From: Eubacterium sp.
GTDB taxonomy: Bacteria > Bacillota > Clostridia > Lachnospirales > Lachnospiraceae
DNA: 64,000 nucleotides
Direction: 5' to 3'
Assembly (NCBI GenBank): GCA_024690665.1
Contig: JAILOU010000032.1
Location: 62,001 to 126,000 of the forward strand
The position numbers and the translations under genes were made by a program. The notes under the pieces were generated by a model. That model made no database searches. It was not told the origin of the DNA and saw nothing but the letters and a program-made list of their open reading frames with translations. Position 1 is the stretch's first letter, and each line of letters starts with the position of its first letter. Shown here in pieces: positions 7,023-15,927 of the stretch.

Positions 7023-9341
7023 ATGGAGAGTAATCAGGATAAGCGTTTAGAAGAATTAGAGACAAAGCTTATGTCAACGCGTACGAAGATTAAGAAGATG
7101 GATGATTTTTCCTCTCCGGAATCTTTGTATGAAGAATTAATAGCAAGTATTCGAAAGTATCATCCTTCCGCAGACATCAGTCTGGTTGAGGAGGCTTATA
7201 AGATTGCGTATAAAGCACATGAAGGACAGATGAGAAAGTCTGGAGAAGCCTATATTATTCATCCGCTTTGCGTGGCGATTATCCTGGCAGAGCTTGAGAT
7301 GGATAAGGAAACCATTGTGGCGGGACTTCTTCATGACGTTGTAGAAGATACCGTTATGACAGGCGAGGAGATTGCCGAGAAGTTTTCACCGGAAGTGGAA
7401 CTTTTGGTAGACGGCGTGACAAAACTCGGTCAGCTCGCTTATGATGCGGACAAGATTGAAGTGCAGGCAGAGAATCTGCGTAAGATGTTCCTGGCGATGG
7501 CGAAGGACATTCGTGTTATTATCATCAAGCTTGCCGACCGGCTTCACAATATGCGTACCATGAAGTACATGAAGCCGGAGAAACAAAAAGAAAAATCAAG
7601 AGAAACCATGGACATCTATGCACCGATTGCGCAAAGGCTTGGTATCTCCAAGATTAAGATTGAACTAGAAGACCTCGCGCTTAAGTACTTAGAGCCGGGA
7701 GCTTACTACGATCTTGTGGAGAAGATTGCCATTCGAAAGACGGTGCGAGAAGAATATATCCAGGGGCTTGTCGATGAGGTAAAAGCGCATATATCCGATG
7801 CCGGAATCAAGGCTACGATAGAAGGCAGGGCAAAGCACTTTTTTAGTATCTACAAGAAGATGGTGAACCAGAATAAGACGATTGACCAGATTTATGATTT
7901 GTTCGCGATTCGAATTATCGTAGATGACGTGAAGGACTGTTATGCGGCGCTTGGTACGATTCATGAGCAGTACACGCCGATTCCGGGACGATTTAAGGAT
8001 TATATTGCAATGCCAAAACCGAATATGTACCAGTCACTTCACACAACACTGATTGGGCCAAATGGTGTTCCGTTTGAGATTCAGATACGAACCTGGGAGA
8101 TGCATCGCGTATCAGAGTATGGTATCGCAGCACACTGGAAATACAAGGAAGCATCTAACGGTGTGATATCAAGTGGTAATCAGGAAGAAGAAAAGCTCAC
8201 CTGGCTAAGACAAATCTTAGAGTGGCAGCGTGACATGTCCGATAACAAAGAGTTTATGAGTCTGCTTAAGAGCGACCTTAATTTGTTTGGTGATGTCGTA
8301 TTTTGCTTTACACCTGCAGGAGATGTTAAGAATCTGCCGAAGGGTTCTACGCCAATCGATTTTGCCTACAGCATTCATTCTGCAGTTGGCAACAAGATGA
8401 TTGGTGCCAAGGTAAACGGCAAACTCGTCAACATCGATTACACGATTCGAAATGGTGACAGAATTGAGATTGTTACTTCGCAAAATTCCAAAGGACCAAG
8501 CCGTGACTGGCTTTCCATTGTGAAGAGTACGCAGGCGAAGAACAAGATTAACCAGTGGTTTCGAAATGAATATAAAGAAGAGAATATGCTTAAGGGTAAG
8601 GAACTCATTGCGACGTATTGTAAGAATAAGTCGATTGATTATTCCAAACTCATTATTCCGGAATACCAGGATAAAGTCATTAAAAAGTACGGCTTTCGGG
8701 ATTGGGATGCATTGCTTGCGGCGGTTGGACACGGCGGCCTGAAAGAAGGTCAGATTGTCAATAAGCTGCAGGAACTCTATCGGATGGATCATATCAAGGA
8801 GATTACCGATGAGGAAGTAGCTGAGCAGGTAGATGAGATGACAAGTAAGGTCAATCAGCTGCCTAAGTCGAGAAGAAAAAGTGGTATCACGGTGAAGGGC
8901 ATACATGATGTGGCCGTGAAGTTTTCAAAATGCTGTGGACCGATTCCGGGCGATGAAATTGTTGGCTTTGTAACGAGAGGCCGAGGCGTTTCCATTCACA
9001 GAACGGACTGCATCAACATTGTGAATCTGCCGGAGTCTGACAGAGTGAGACTAATCGACGCTTCCTGGGAAGTTGGCTCGAAAGAAGAAAAAGAAAACGA
9101 GCTCTACATGGCAGAAATTAAACTGTTTGGTAATAACAGAACCGGACTTTTGGTGGATATTTCCAAGGCATTTACAGAGCGAGGCATTGATATTACCGGA
9201 ATGAATTCCAAGGTAAGCAAACAGGGAATTGCCACAATCAGTCTGGCGTTTCAGATTCGGGGCAAGGATGAACTCAACATGATTATGGAGAAGCTCAGAC
9301 AAATCCCGAGCGTGATAGATATAGAACGAACAACAGGTTAG
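7023..9341 (+). CDS. rel: Bifunctional (p)ppGpp synthetase/hydrolase Rel
   Basis: A long RSH enzyme of about 772 residues that makes and degrades the stringent-response alarmone (p)ppGpp. Domains in order: HD hydrolase (GLLHDVVEDT near residues 101-110, so hydrolysis looks intact), RelA/SpoT synthetase (PNMYQSLHTTLIGPNG), TGS (PKGSTPIDFAYSIHS), helical and Cys-containing region (KCCGPIPGDEIVGFVTRGRG) and C-terminal ACT (NRTGLLVDISKAFTERG). The start is uncertain. TTG 6993 and GTG 7011 are in frame upstream and none of the candidates has a strong ribosome site; I use ATG 7023. It leads a block with the MBL hydrolase, hemZ, hisS and aspS. Confidence 0.95.
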   Translation: MESNQDKRLEELETKLMSTRTKIKKMDDFSSPESLYEELIASIRKYHPSADISLVEEAYKIAYKAHEGQMRKSGEAYIIHPLCVAIILAELEMDKETIVAGLLHDVVEDTVMTGEEIAEKFSPEVELLVDGVTKLGQLAYDADKIEVQAENLRKMFLAMAKDIRVIIIKLADRLHNMRTMKYMKPEKQKEKSRETMDIYAPIAQRLGISKIKIELEDLALKYLEPGAYYDLVEKIAIRKTVREEYIQGLVDEVKAHISDAGIKATIEGRAKHFFSIYKKMVNQNKTIDQIYDLFAIRIIVDDVKDCYAALGTIHEQYTPIPGRFKDYIAMPKPNMYQSLHTTLIGPNGVPFEIQIRTWEMHRVSEYGIAAHWKYKEASNGVISSGNQEEEKLTWLRQILEWQRDMSDNKEFMSLLKSDLNLFGDVVFCFTPAGDVKNLPKGSTPIDFAYSIHSAVGNKMIGAKVNGKLVNIDYTIRNGDRIEIVTSQNSKGPSRDWLSIVKSTQAKNKINQWFRNEYKEENMLKGKELIATYCKNKSIDYSKLIIPEYQDKVIKKYGFRDWDALLAAVGHGGLKEGQIVNKLQELYRMDHIKEITDEEVAEQVDEMTSKVNQLPKSRRKSGITVKGIHDVAVKFSKCCGPIPGDEIVGFVTRGRGVSIHRTDCINIVNLPESDRVRLIDASWEVGSKEEKENELYMAEIKLFGNNRTGLLVDISKAFTERGIDITGMNSKVSKQGIATISLAFQIRGKDELNMIMEKLRQIPSVIDIERTTG

Positions 9342-9350
9342 GAGATGAAT

Positions 9351-9980
9351 ATGTTATTTTCCGTTAAAAATTATGAAGTAGGACCAATCATGACCAATTG
9401 CTATTTCCTGATAAATGAAGATACGAAGGAATTGATTGTGATAGATCCGGGAGATGAAGGACAAAGACTTATCCATGAGATTGACAGTTTGGGATGTACT
9501 CCAAAGGCAGTGCTGCTGACACACGGACATTTTGATCATGCCGGAGCGGCAGAGGAAGTGGGACATCACTATAATATTCCGATTATCGCACATGAGATGG
9601 AGAGAGAAACACTGGAGAATCCAAGATTTAATCTGGGCGGCATGATGTCGGGAGCACCGGCAGTCTATCATGCAGACCGCTTTGTGAAAGATGATGAGAT
9701 GCTTGACATTGCCGGATTTCAGATTAAAGTTCTCTTCACACCGGGACATACGCCGGGTGGCTGTTCGTTCTATGTGGAAGAACAAAAGTTATTATTCTCC
9801 GGAGATGCGCTGTTTCATCAGTCCATCGGAAGAACTGATTTTCCTAATGGAAGCACATCAACGCTCGTTCGCGCGGTAAAGGAGCAACTGCTAACGCTGC
9901 CGGCAGACACCAATGTCTTCCCGGGACATGAACAGCTGACGACGATTGGATTTGAAAAGCAATACAATCCATTCTTTTAG
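9351..9980 (+). CDS. MBL-fold metallo-hydrolase (glyoxalase II-like)
   Basis: A 209-residue metallo-beta-lactamase-fold hydrolase with the metal-binding motif THGHFDHAG, a later GHTPGGCSFY, GDALFHQSIGRTDFP, and a final GHEQLTTIG histidine. The set matches the short glyoxalase II-like proteins found next to rel in many Clostridia. AGGAG at 9340-9344 abuts an in-frame ATG at 9345, so the second ATG (9351), six bases away, is the better start. The gene begins 9 nt after the rel stop. The natural thioester or other substrate is unknown. Confidence 0.85.
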   Translation: MLFSVKNYEVGPIMTNCYFLINEDTKELIVIDPGDEGQRLIHEIDSLGCTPKAVLLTHGHFDHAGAAEEVGHHYNIPIIAHEMERETLENPRFNLGGMMSGAPAVYHADRFVKDDEMLDIAGFQIKVLFTPGHTPGGCSFYVEEQKLLFSGDALFHQSIGRTDFPNGSTSTLVRAVKEQLLTLPADTNVFPGHEQLTTIGFEKQYNPFF

Positions 9981-9989
9981 ATTAAGGTT

Positions 9990-11441
9990 ATGATACATGT
10001 ACAATTAAACACGGACGAATACGAATACGATATCCACTCTCTGGTAAAAGCGTTTTATCCGAAGGAAAGAGTCATCTTTCAGGAAGAACAGGCGCGGCCG
10101 AATGAGGTGATATCGTTTTCGCTTGCTATCAGGATTATGCCGGATACCATGGAAGTGGAGGGGCAGGTATATGAAATCGACACGACGAATCGTTCCGTGG
10201 CACGAAATACAATTAAAAAAGCACTATACTGCTATCTGTCTAAGCGGACGAACAAGACGCTTCCGTGGGGAACTTTAACGGGCGTTCGGCCAACCAAAAG
10301 ACCGATGGAAATCATCCGTCAGGGTGGCACCGGTATACAGGCGATTGAAGATATGGAGAAGATGTATTACACTTCTAGACAAAAGGCTTCGCTTGCAACA
10401 AGGGTGGCCGCGCGCGAAATCAGCCTGCTTGACAAACTGCCTCTTGAAAGAAGCTACAGTTTGTATATCGGAATTCCATTTTGCCCGACCAGATGTCTGT
10501 ACTGCTCGTTTACATCGTATCCGATTGGGGCATGGCAGGAGCAACTTGAGGAGTATCTCGACTGTCTGGAAAAAGAGCTTCGTTATATTGCGGAGAAGAT
10601 GAAAGACTTTCGGCTGCTGACCATCTACATGGGAGGCGGTACGCCGACGACGCTGAGCGCCGGGCAACTGGACAGAGTGCTAAGCGTGGTAGAGGATGCA
10701 TTCGATTTAAGCGCTGTTACGGAAATCTGCGTGGAAGCCGGAAGACCGGACAGCATAACAAGGGATAAATTAGAAACGCTGAAACGACATCACGTCGGAC
10801 GCATTTCCATCAACCCACAGACGATGCAACAAAAAACGTTGGATTTGATTGGAAGAAAGCATACCGTTAAGCAGGTGGTGGAAAGTTTTCAGCTTGCAAG
10901 GCTGGTTGGATTTGACGATATCAATATGGATCTTATCGTGGGACTGATGGACGAGACACCTTCCGATATGGAAGATACACTCTCGCAGATTGCGCAGCTC
11001 AAGCCGGACGGGCTTACCGTTCACTCGCTGGCAATTAAGCGCGCTGCAAGATTTAACACAGATAAGGAAGCATATGAAGACATAACATGTTATAATTCTG
11101 AAGGGATTATGCAGATGACCATGGATGCAGCAGCGCAGATGGGTCTGTGGCCGTATTATATGTACCGGCAAAAGAACATGGCCGGGAACATGGAAAATGT
11201 CGGCTACTGCAGCGAAGGTCACGAAGGTATCTACAATATATTAATGATGGAAGATGTGCACAGCATCTTGGCAGCCGGCGCCGGAGCAATCAGTAAGATG
11301 ATTCTGGGTGAAGGCAGGATTAGCCGGGCGGCCAATGTAAAAGATGTGACGACATACTTAAATCGCATTGATGATATGATAGAAAAAAAGGGAAAAGCAA
11401 TCAGCTTGCTGATGGCTGCCTGTAATATGGAGGAATCATAA
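9990..11441 (+). CDS. hemZ: Coproporphyrinogen dehydrogenase-like radical SAM protein HemZ
   Basis: A 483-residue radical-SAM protein of the oxygen-independent coproporphyrinogen III oxidase family. The 4Fe-4S/SAM motif is C-P-T-R-C-L-Y-C in GIPFCPTRCLYCSF (about residue 165). MGGGTPTTLS and the late RQKNMAGNMENVGY segment fit the HemZ subgroup rather than HemN. The ~160-residue N-terminal extension is also typical of HemZ. Its place in the rel-MBL-hemZ-hisS order is common in Clostridia. No other heme gene is nearby, so its true reaction here is open. The ribosome site is weak (AAGG close to the ATG). Confidence 0.88.
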   Translation: MIHVQLNTDEYEYDIHSLVKAFYPKERVIFQEEQARPNEVISFSLAIRIMPDTMEVEGQVYEIDTTNRSVARNTIKKALYCYLSKRTNKTLPWGTLTGVRPTKRPMEIIRQGGTGIQAIEDMEKMYYTSRQKASLATRVAAREISLLDKLPLERSYSLYIGIPFCPTRCLYCSFTSYPIGAWQEQLEEYLDCLEKELRYIAEKMKDFRLLTIYMGGGTPTTLSAGQLDRVLSVVEDAFDLSAVTEICVEAGRPDSITRDKLETLKRHHVGRISINPQTMQQKTLDLIGRKHTVKQVVESFQLARLVGFDDINMDLIVGLMDETPSDMEDTLSQIAQLKPDGLTVHSLAIKRAARFNTDKEAYEDITCYNSEGIMQMTMDAAAQMGLWPYYMYRQKNMAGNMENVGYCSEGHEGIYNILMMEDVHSILAAGAGAISKMILGEGRISRAANVKDVTTYLNRIDDMIEKKGKAISLLMAACNMEES

Positions 11442-11442
11442 G

Positions 11443-12693
11443 ATGGCACTTAGTAAAAAGCCTGTTAATGGCATGAAAGACATTATGCCGGAGGAAATGA
11501 GAATTCGCGATTACGTACAAAATGTAATCAAAGAAACTTATCGAAGCTACGGTTTTACACCGATTGAAACACCATGTATGGAAAACATTGCAAACCTGTC
11601 GAACAAGCAGGGTGGTGAAAATGAAAAACTCATCTTCAAGGTGTTAAAGCGTGGAGAAAAGTTAAATATCGCAGATTCCACAACGGAAGAAGAAGTTGTG
11701 GATTATGGAATGCGTTATGACCTGACCGTTCCACTTACGCGTTATTATTCCAATCACGCAAACGACCTGCCATCTCCATTTAAGGCACTTCAGATGGGAA
11801 GCGTATGGAGAGCTGACAGACCGCAAAGAGGACGCTATCGTCAGTTCATGCAGTGTGATATTGACATCCTTGGTGAGCCTGGTAATCTTGCAGAGATTGA
11901 ATTAATTCTTGCAACGACTACGACACTTGGCCGCTTGGGCTTCAAAAAGTTCGAGATTCGTATCAACGAAAGAAGAATCTTAAAAGCCATGGCCGCTTAC
12001 TCAGGATTTGCTGAAGAGGATTACGATAAGGTCTTTATCATCTTAGATAAGATGGATAAGATTGGCCTGGAAGGCGTGGCGGCAGAACTTGTGGAAGCCG
12101 GCTATGCAAAAGAAACAGTAGATCAATACCTGGGACTGTTTGAAGGAATCAAACAGGCAGATAACGGAATCTTATATCTGGCAGATACACTTGGCGAATA
12201 TATGGATGAAGATACGAAGAACAACCTGCTTGAAATCATCAGTGCTGTTGATACAGCCAAGAGTGCAGATTTTGAGATGGTCTTTGACCCGACACTTGTC
12301 AGAGGTATGAGTTATTACACGGGTACCATCTTCGAGATTGCAATGCCGGAATTTGGCGGAAGCTGCGGAGGCGGAGGCCGTTATGACAAGATGGTTGGAA
12401 ACTTTACCGGCAAGGATGTGCCGGCTTGTGGATTCTCCATCGGATTCGAACGAATCATTTTACTTCTTATGGAGAGTGGATTCGAGGTTCCGGAGCAGCC
12501 AAAGAAGACAGCCTACTTAATTGAGAAAGGCTATTCGGCAGAGAAACTGACAGAAGTCATTGCCAAGGCGCAAAAGGCGCGTGAAGCCGGTGAGCAGATT
12601 TTGGTTGTCAGAATGAATAAGAATAAGAAGTTCCAAAAGGAAAAACTTTCTAAGGAAGGTTATGACAACTTTGAGGAATTTTTCAATAGATAA
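11443..12693 (+). CDS. hisS: Histidyl-tRNA synthetase
   Basis: A 416-residue class II synthetase that charges tRNA-His. Visible are the N-terminal KPVNGMKDIMPEE, motif 2 (GSVWRADRPQRGRYRQFMQC), the histidine-specific RGMSYYTGTIFE and GGGGRYDKMVG segments, and motif 3 in ACGFSIGFERI. A short anticodon-binding domain follows. The ATG follows the hemZ stop by 1 nt with GGAGG inside hemZ, so the two are translationally linked. Confidence 0.95.
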   Translation: MALSKKPVNGMKDIMPEEMRIRDYVQNVIKETYRSYGFTPIETPCMENIANLSNKQGGENEKLIFKVLKRGEKLNIADSTTEEEVVDYGMRYDLTVPLTRYYSNHANDLPSPFKALQMGSVWRADRPQRGRYRQFMQCDIDILGEPGNLAEIELILATTTTLGRLGFKKFEIRINERRILKAMAAYSGFAEEDYDKVFIILDKMDKIGLEGVAAELVEAGYAKETVDQYLGLFEGIKQADNGILYLADTLGEYMDEDTKNNLLEIISAVDTAKSADFEMVFDPTLVRGMSYYTGTIFEIAMPEFGGSCGGGGRYDKMVGNFTGKDVPACGFSIGFERIILLLMESGFEVPEQPKKTAYLIEKGYSAEKLTEVIAKAQKAREAGEQILVVRMNKNKKFQKEKLSKEGYDNFEEFFNR

Positions 12694-12708
12694 GGAAGGA
12701 ACAAAACA

Positions 12709-14514
12709 ATGGCAGAATCAATGAAAGGCTTGAAAAGAAGCCATAGATGTACAGAAGTATCGAATGCTAATATCGGCGAAGAAGTAACTGTAATGGGCTG
12801 GGTGCAAAAAAGAAGAAATCTTGGAAGTCTGATCTTCGTAGATCTTCGTGACCGCTCAGGACTGCTTCAGGTTGTATTTGATGAGGATAATGTAGGAAGT
12901 GAAGGCTTTGAAAAGGCCGGCTCCCTTCGAAATGAATATGTTGTGGCCATCACCGGTAAGGTGGAGAAAAGAAGCGCCGCAGTCAATGAGAATATGAAGA
13001 CAGGAGATATTGAGATTATTGCCTCATCCCTTCGTATCTTATCAGAGGCACAGACACCTCCATTTCCAATCGAGGAAAACTCACAGACCAAGGATGATAT
13101 TCGACTGAAATACCGTTATCTGGATCTTCGTCGTCCTGACATTCAAAGAAACCTGATGCTTAGAAGTAAGGTTGCATACCTGATGCGCGACTTTATGGCA
13201 AAGGAAGGTTTTATTGAGATTGAGACGCCGGTTCTGACAAAATCAACACCGGAAGGCGCAAGAGATTATCTTGTACCAAGCCGTGTGCATCCGGGAAGTT
13301 TTTATGCACTTCCGCAGTCGCCACAGCTGTTTAAGCAGCTGCTTATGTGCTCCGGATACGATCGTTATTTCCAGATTACAAAGTGTTTTCGAGATGAGGA
13401 CTTAAGAGCGGATCGTCAGCCGGAATTTACACAGGCCGACATGGAGCTTTCATTTGTAGATGAAGACGACGTTATGGATGTCAATGAAAGACTTCTTCAG
13501 TATGTCTTTAAGGAAGCAATTGGCGTGGACATCACACTGCCACTTCCAAGAATGCCATGGCAAGAAGCGATGGATCGTTTTGGCTCTGATAAGCCGGATA
13601 CCAGATTTGGCATGGAACTGGTTGATGTATCAGAAACAGTTGCAGGTTGCGGATTTGGCGTATTTACAGGAGCGCTTGACAATGGCGGATCGGTACGCGC
13701 TATCGTGGTTCCGGGACAGGCCGGCATGCCGCGTAAGAAGATTGATAAGCTGGTTGAGTATGCAAGAGGATGCGGTGCAAAGGGTCTTGCTTATCTTGGG
13801 TTAAATGAAGATGGCACCTATAAGTCCTCATTTGCCAAGTTTATGACAGAAGAGGAATTGAAAGCACTTGTTGAAAAGACACAGGCCAAGGTTGGAGACC
13901 TGATTTTATTTGCTGCAGATAAGAATAAGATTGTATGGAACGTACTAGGTGCACTTCGTTTAGAGCTTGGAAAACAGCTTGAATTAATTGATGAGAATCA
14001 ATTTAACTTCTTATGGGTAACCGAGTTCCCGCTTCTTGAGTGGTCGGATGAAGAAGAACGTTTTGTTGCGATGCATCATCCATTTACCATGCCGGTTGAA
14101 GAAGACTGGGAAAAGGTCGATGAAGATCCCGGCGCAGTTCGCGCAAAGGCTTATGATATCGTATTAAACGGTACGGAGCTTGGCGGCGGTTCTGTCCGTA
14201 TTCATCAGGATGATATCCAGGAGAAGATGTTTGAAGTACTTGGATTTAGCAAAGAGCAGGCATGGGATCAGTTTGGATTCCTATTGACGGCATTCCAGTA
14301 TGGAGTTCCGCCACACGCAGGTCTGGCATATGGACTTGACCGTATGGTAATGCATATGGTACATGCGGATTCTATTCGTGATGTCATTGCATTCCCGAAG
14401 GTAAAGGATGCTTCCGATCTTATGAGTGAGGCACCGGGCTGCGTCGATGAAAAGCAGCTTGCAGAACTTGGTATTTCCATTGTGGAAGTGAAAGAAGAAG
14501 AGACAAAGGAATAA
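12709..14514 (+). CDS. aspS: Aspartyl-tRNA synthetase
   Basis: A 601-residue bacterial-type class II AspRS. It has an N-terminal OB-fold anticodon domain (VMGWVQKRRNLGSLIFVDLR), motif 1/2 regions (RYLDLRRPDIQRNL and CFRDEDLRADRQPEFTQ), the bacterial GAD insertion in the middle (about 290-420), and motif 3 (HAGLAYGLDRMVM). It lies 15 nt after hisS behind AAGGAAGG, and the hisS-aspS pairing is common in Firmicutes. Confidence 0.96.
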   Translation: MAESMKGLKRSHRCTEVSNANIGEEVTVMGWVQKRRNLGSLIFVDLRDRSGLLQVVFDEDNVGSEGFEKAGSLRNEYVVAITGKVEKRSAAVNENMKTGDIEIIASSLRILSEAQTPPFPIEENSQTKDDIRLKYRYLDLRRPDIQRNLMLRSKVAYLMRDFMAKEGFIEIETPVLTKSTPEGARDYLVPSRVHPGSFYALPQSPQLFKQLLMCSGYDRYFQITKCFRDEDLRADRQPEFTQADMELSFVDEDDVMDVNERLLQYVFKEAIGVDITLPLPRMPWQEAMDRFGSDKPDTRFGMELVDVSETVAGCGFGVFTGALDNGGSVRAIVVPGQAGMPRKKIDKLVEYARGCGAKGLAYLGLNEDGTYKSSFAKFMTEEELKALVEKTQAKVGDLILFAADKNKIVWNVLGALRLELGKQLELIDENQFNFLWVTEFPLLEWSDEEERFVAMHHPFTMPVEEDWEKVDEDPGAVRAKAYDIVLNGTELGGGSVRIHQDDIQEKMFEVLGFSKEQAWDQFGFLLTAFQYGVPPHAGLAYGLDRMVMHMVHADSIRDVIAFPKVKDASDLMSEAPGCVDEKQLAELGISIVEVKEEETKE

Positions 14515-15899
14515 TGAATCATCATAAGGAAATTTCTAGAAAAGTGGTATTGATCGTAACGGTCATTACCGCTTTTCTTACTACATTTACCTCTAGCTGT
14601 ATGGAACTGTCCATCCCGCATATGGAAGCGGATTTTCACGTTAGTGCAACGGCTATTGGATGGGTATTAACTTCATATACGCTGACGACGGCAGCGCTTA
14701 GCGTGCCGTTTGGAAGATTGGCCGATATTAAGGGGCGCCGGGGAATCTTGCTGCTTGGAATTGCGGGATATGCCGGAGCGTCTATCTTGTGCTGCGTATC
14801 GATTTCTTTTCCAATGCTGTTAATCGGACGAGTGGTGCAGGGAATCTTTGGCTCCATGCTCTTTGGTACGAATAACGCGATCTTAATCAGTGTCTACCCG
14901 CCCGAAATGCGAGGCAAGGTGCTTGGTATCTCGGTTTCGTCAACCTATATCGGTCTGGCGGCCGGTCCTGTATTGGGAGGACTGTTGAATCAGCACATTG
15001 GCTGGCGGTCGATCTTTGTTGCATCTGCTGTAATTGCGATTGTTGCATTTGTCAGCGCACTGAAGCATACACCGTATTCAAAACCGATTGAACAGGAAGG
15101 TAAAGCTGATATTGCCGGAAATGTTCTGTACGTCGGTGCGCTTGTGGTGGCGCTGTACGGACTTGCAAACCTTACGACCATGTCGTCGGCGAAGCTCATC
15201 TTGATTGTTGGAATTGTATTGGCAGTTTTATTTGTTTTGGTAGAGCGAAAAGCCGAGGTCCCGGTAATTAAGATTACGATGTTTTCCAAAAATAAATATT
15301 TTACATATTCCAATCTGGCGGCGCTTCTTAACTATGCAGCGACATTTGCCATCAGTTACCTGCTTAGCATCTATCTGCAGGTTGTAAAAGGATATGGCTC
15401 ACAGACGGCAGGTTTGATTATGGTATGTCAGCCATTGGTAATGGCGATCTTGACGCCGAAGATGGGGAAGACGTCTGATAAGGTTGCGCCGTCTAAGATG
15501 GCGAGCGCCGGCATGGCGGTCTGTGCGTTGGCATTGTTTTTTATGACCTGGGTGGGAATCGAAACGCCGGTCTGGGTTGTGATGGGGATTTTAGCACTTG
15601 CCGGATTTAGCTTTTCCCTGTTTTCATCGCCAAATACCAATGCAGTGCTGGCGATGGTGGATAAAGAAGACTATGCCGTAACGAATTCCATCCTGGCAAC
15701 CATGCGAACAATCGGACAGACCTTATCGATGGCAATTGTAACGATTATCGTGGGACATATTCTGGGAAATATTGCGCTTGCAGAGTCGACGCCGCAGCAA
15801 CTTGTGAAGGTTATGCACTATTCATTTATAGTATTTATGGTATTATGTATAGTAGGAGTGTTTCTATCAGTTCAAAGGATAGAACGCAGATGTAATTAG
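14514..15899 (+). CDS. MFS transporter, multidrug-exporter type
   Basis: A 461-residue membrane protein with about 14 hydrophobic segments, as in the DHA2 drug:H+ antiporter group. Key motifs are GWVLTSYTLTTAALSVPFGR, the loop 2-3 motif GRLADIKGRRGI and the motif-C-like GLAAGPVLGGLL in helix 5. The ATG overlaps the aspS stop by one base, and AAAGGA in the end of aspS serves as ribosome site, so it is co-translated with aspS. The exported compound is unknown. Confidence 0.85.
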   Translation: MNHHKEISRKVVLIVTVITAFLTTFTSSCMELSIPHMEADFHVSATAIGWVLTSYTLTTAALSVPFGRLADIKGRRGILLLGIAGYAGASILCCVSISFPMLLIGRVVQGIFGSMLFGTNNAILISVYPPEMRGKVLGISVSSTYIGLAAGPVLGGLLNQHIGWRSIFVASAVIAIVAFVSALKHTPYSKPIEQEGKADIAGNVLYVGALVVALYGLANLTTMSSAKLILIVGIVLAVLFVLVERKAEVPVIKITMFSKNKYFTYSNLAALLNYAATFAISYLLSIYLQVVKGYGSQTAGLIMVCQPLVMAILTPKMGKTSDKVAPSKMASAGMAVCALALFFMTWVGIETPVWVVMGILALAGFSFSLFSSPNTNAVLAMVDKEDYAVTNSILATMRTIGQTLSMAIVTIIVGHILGNIALAESTPQQLVKVMHYSFIVFMVLCIVGVFLSVQRIERRCN

Positions 15900-15927
15900 G
15901 ATTAGCTAAACTACAGGGGAGGCGCCT

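Noticed and set aside
8217-8906. 229-codon frame on the minus strand inside rel
   Set aside because: It lies fully within the conserved rel gene, has no family pattern and no ribosome site; a shadow frame.
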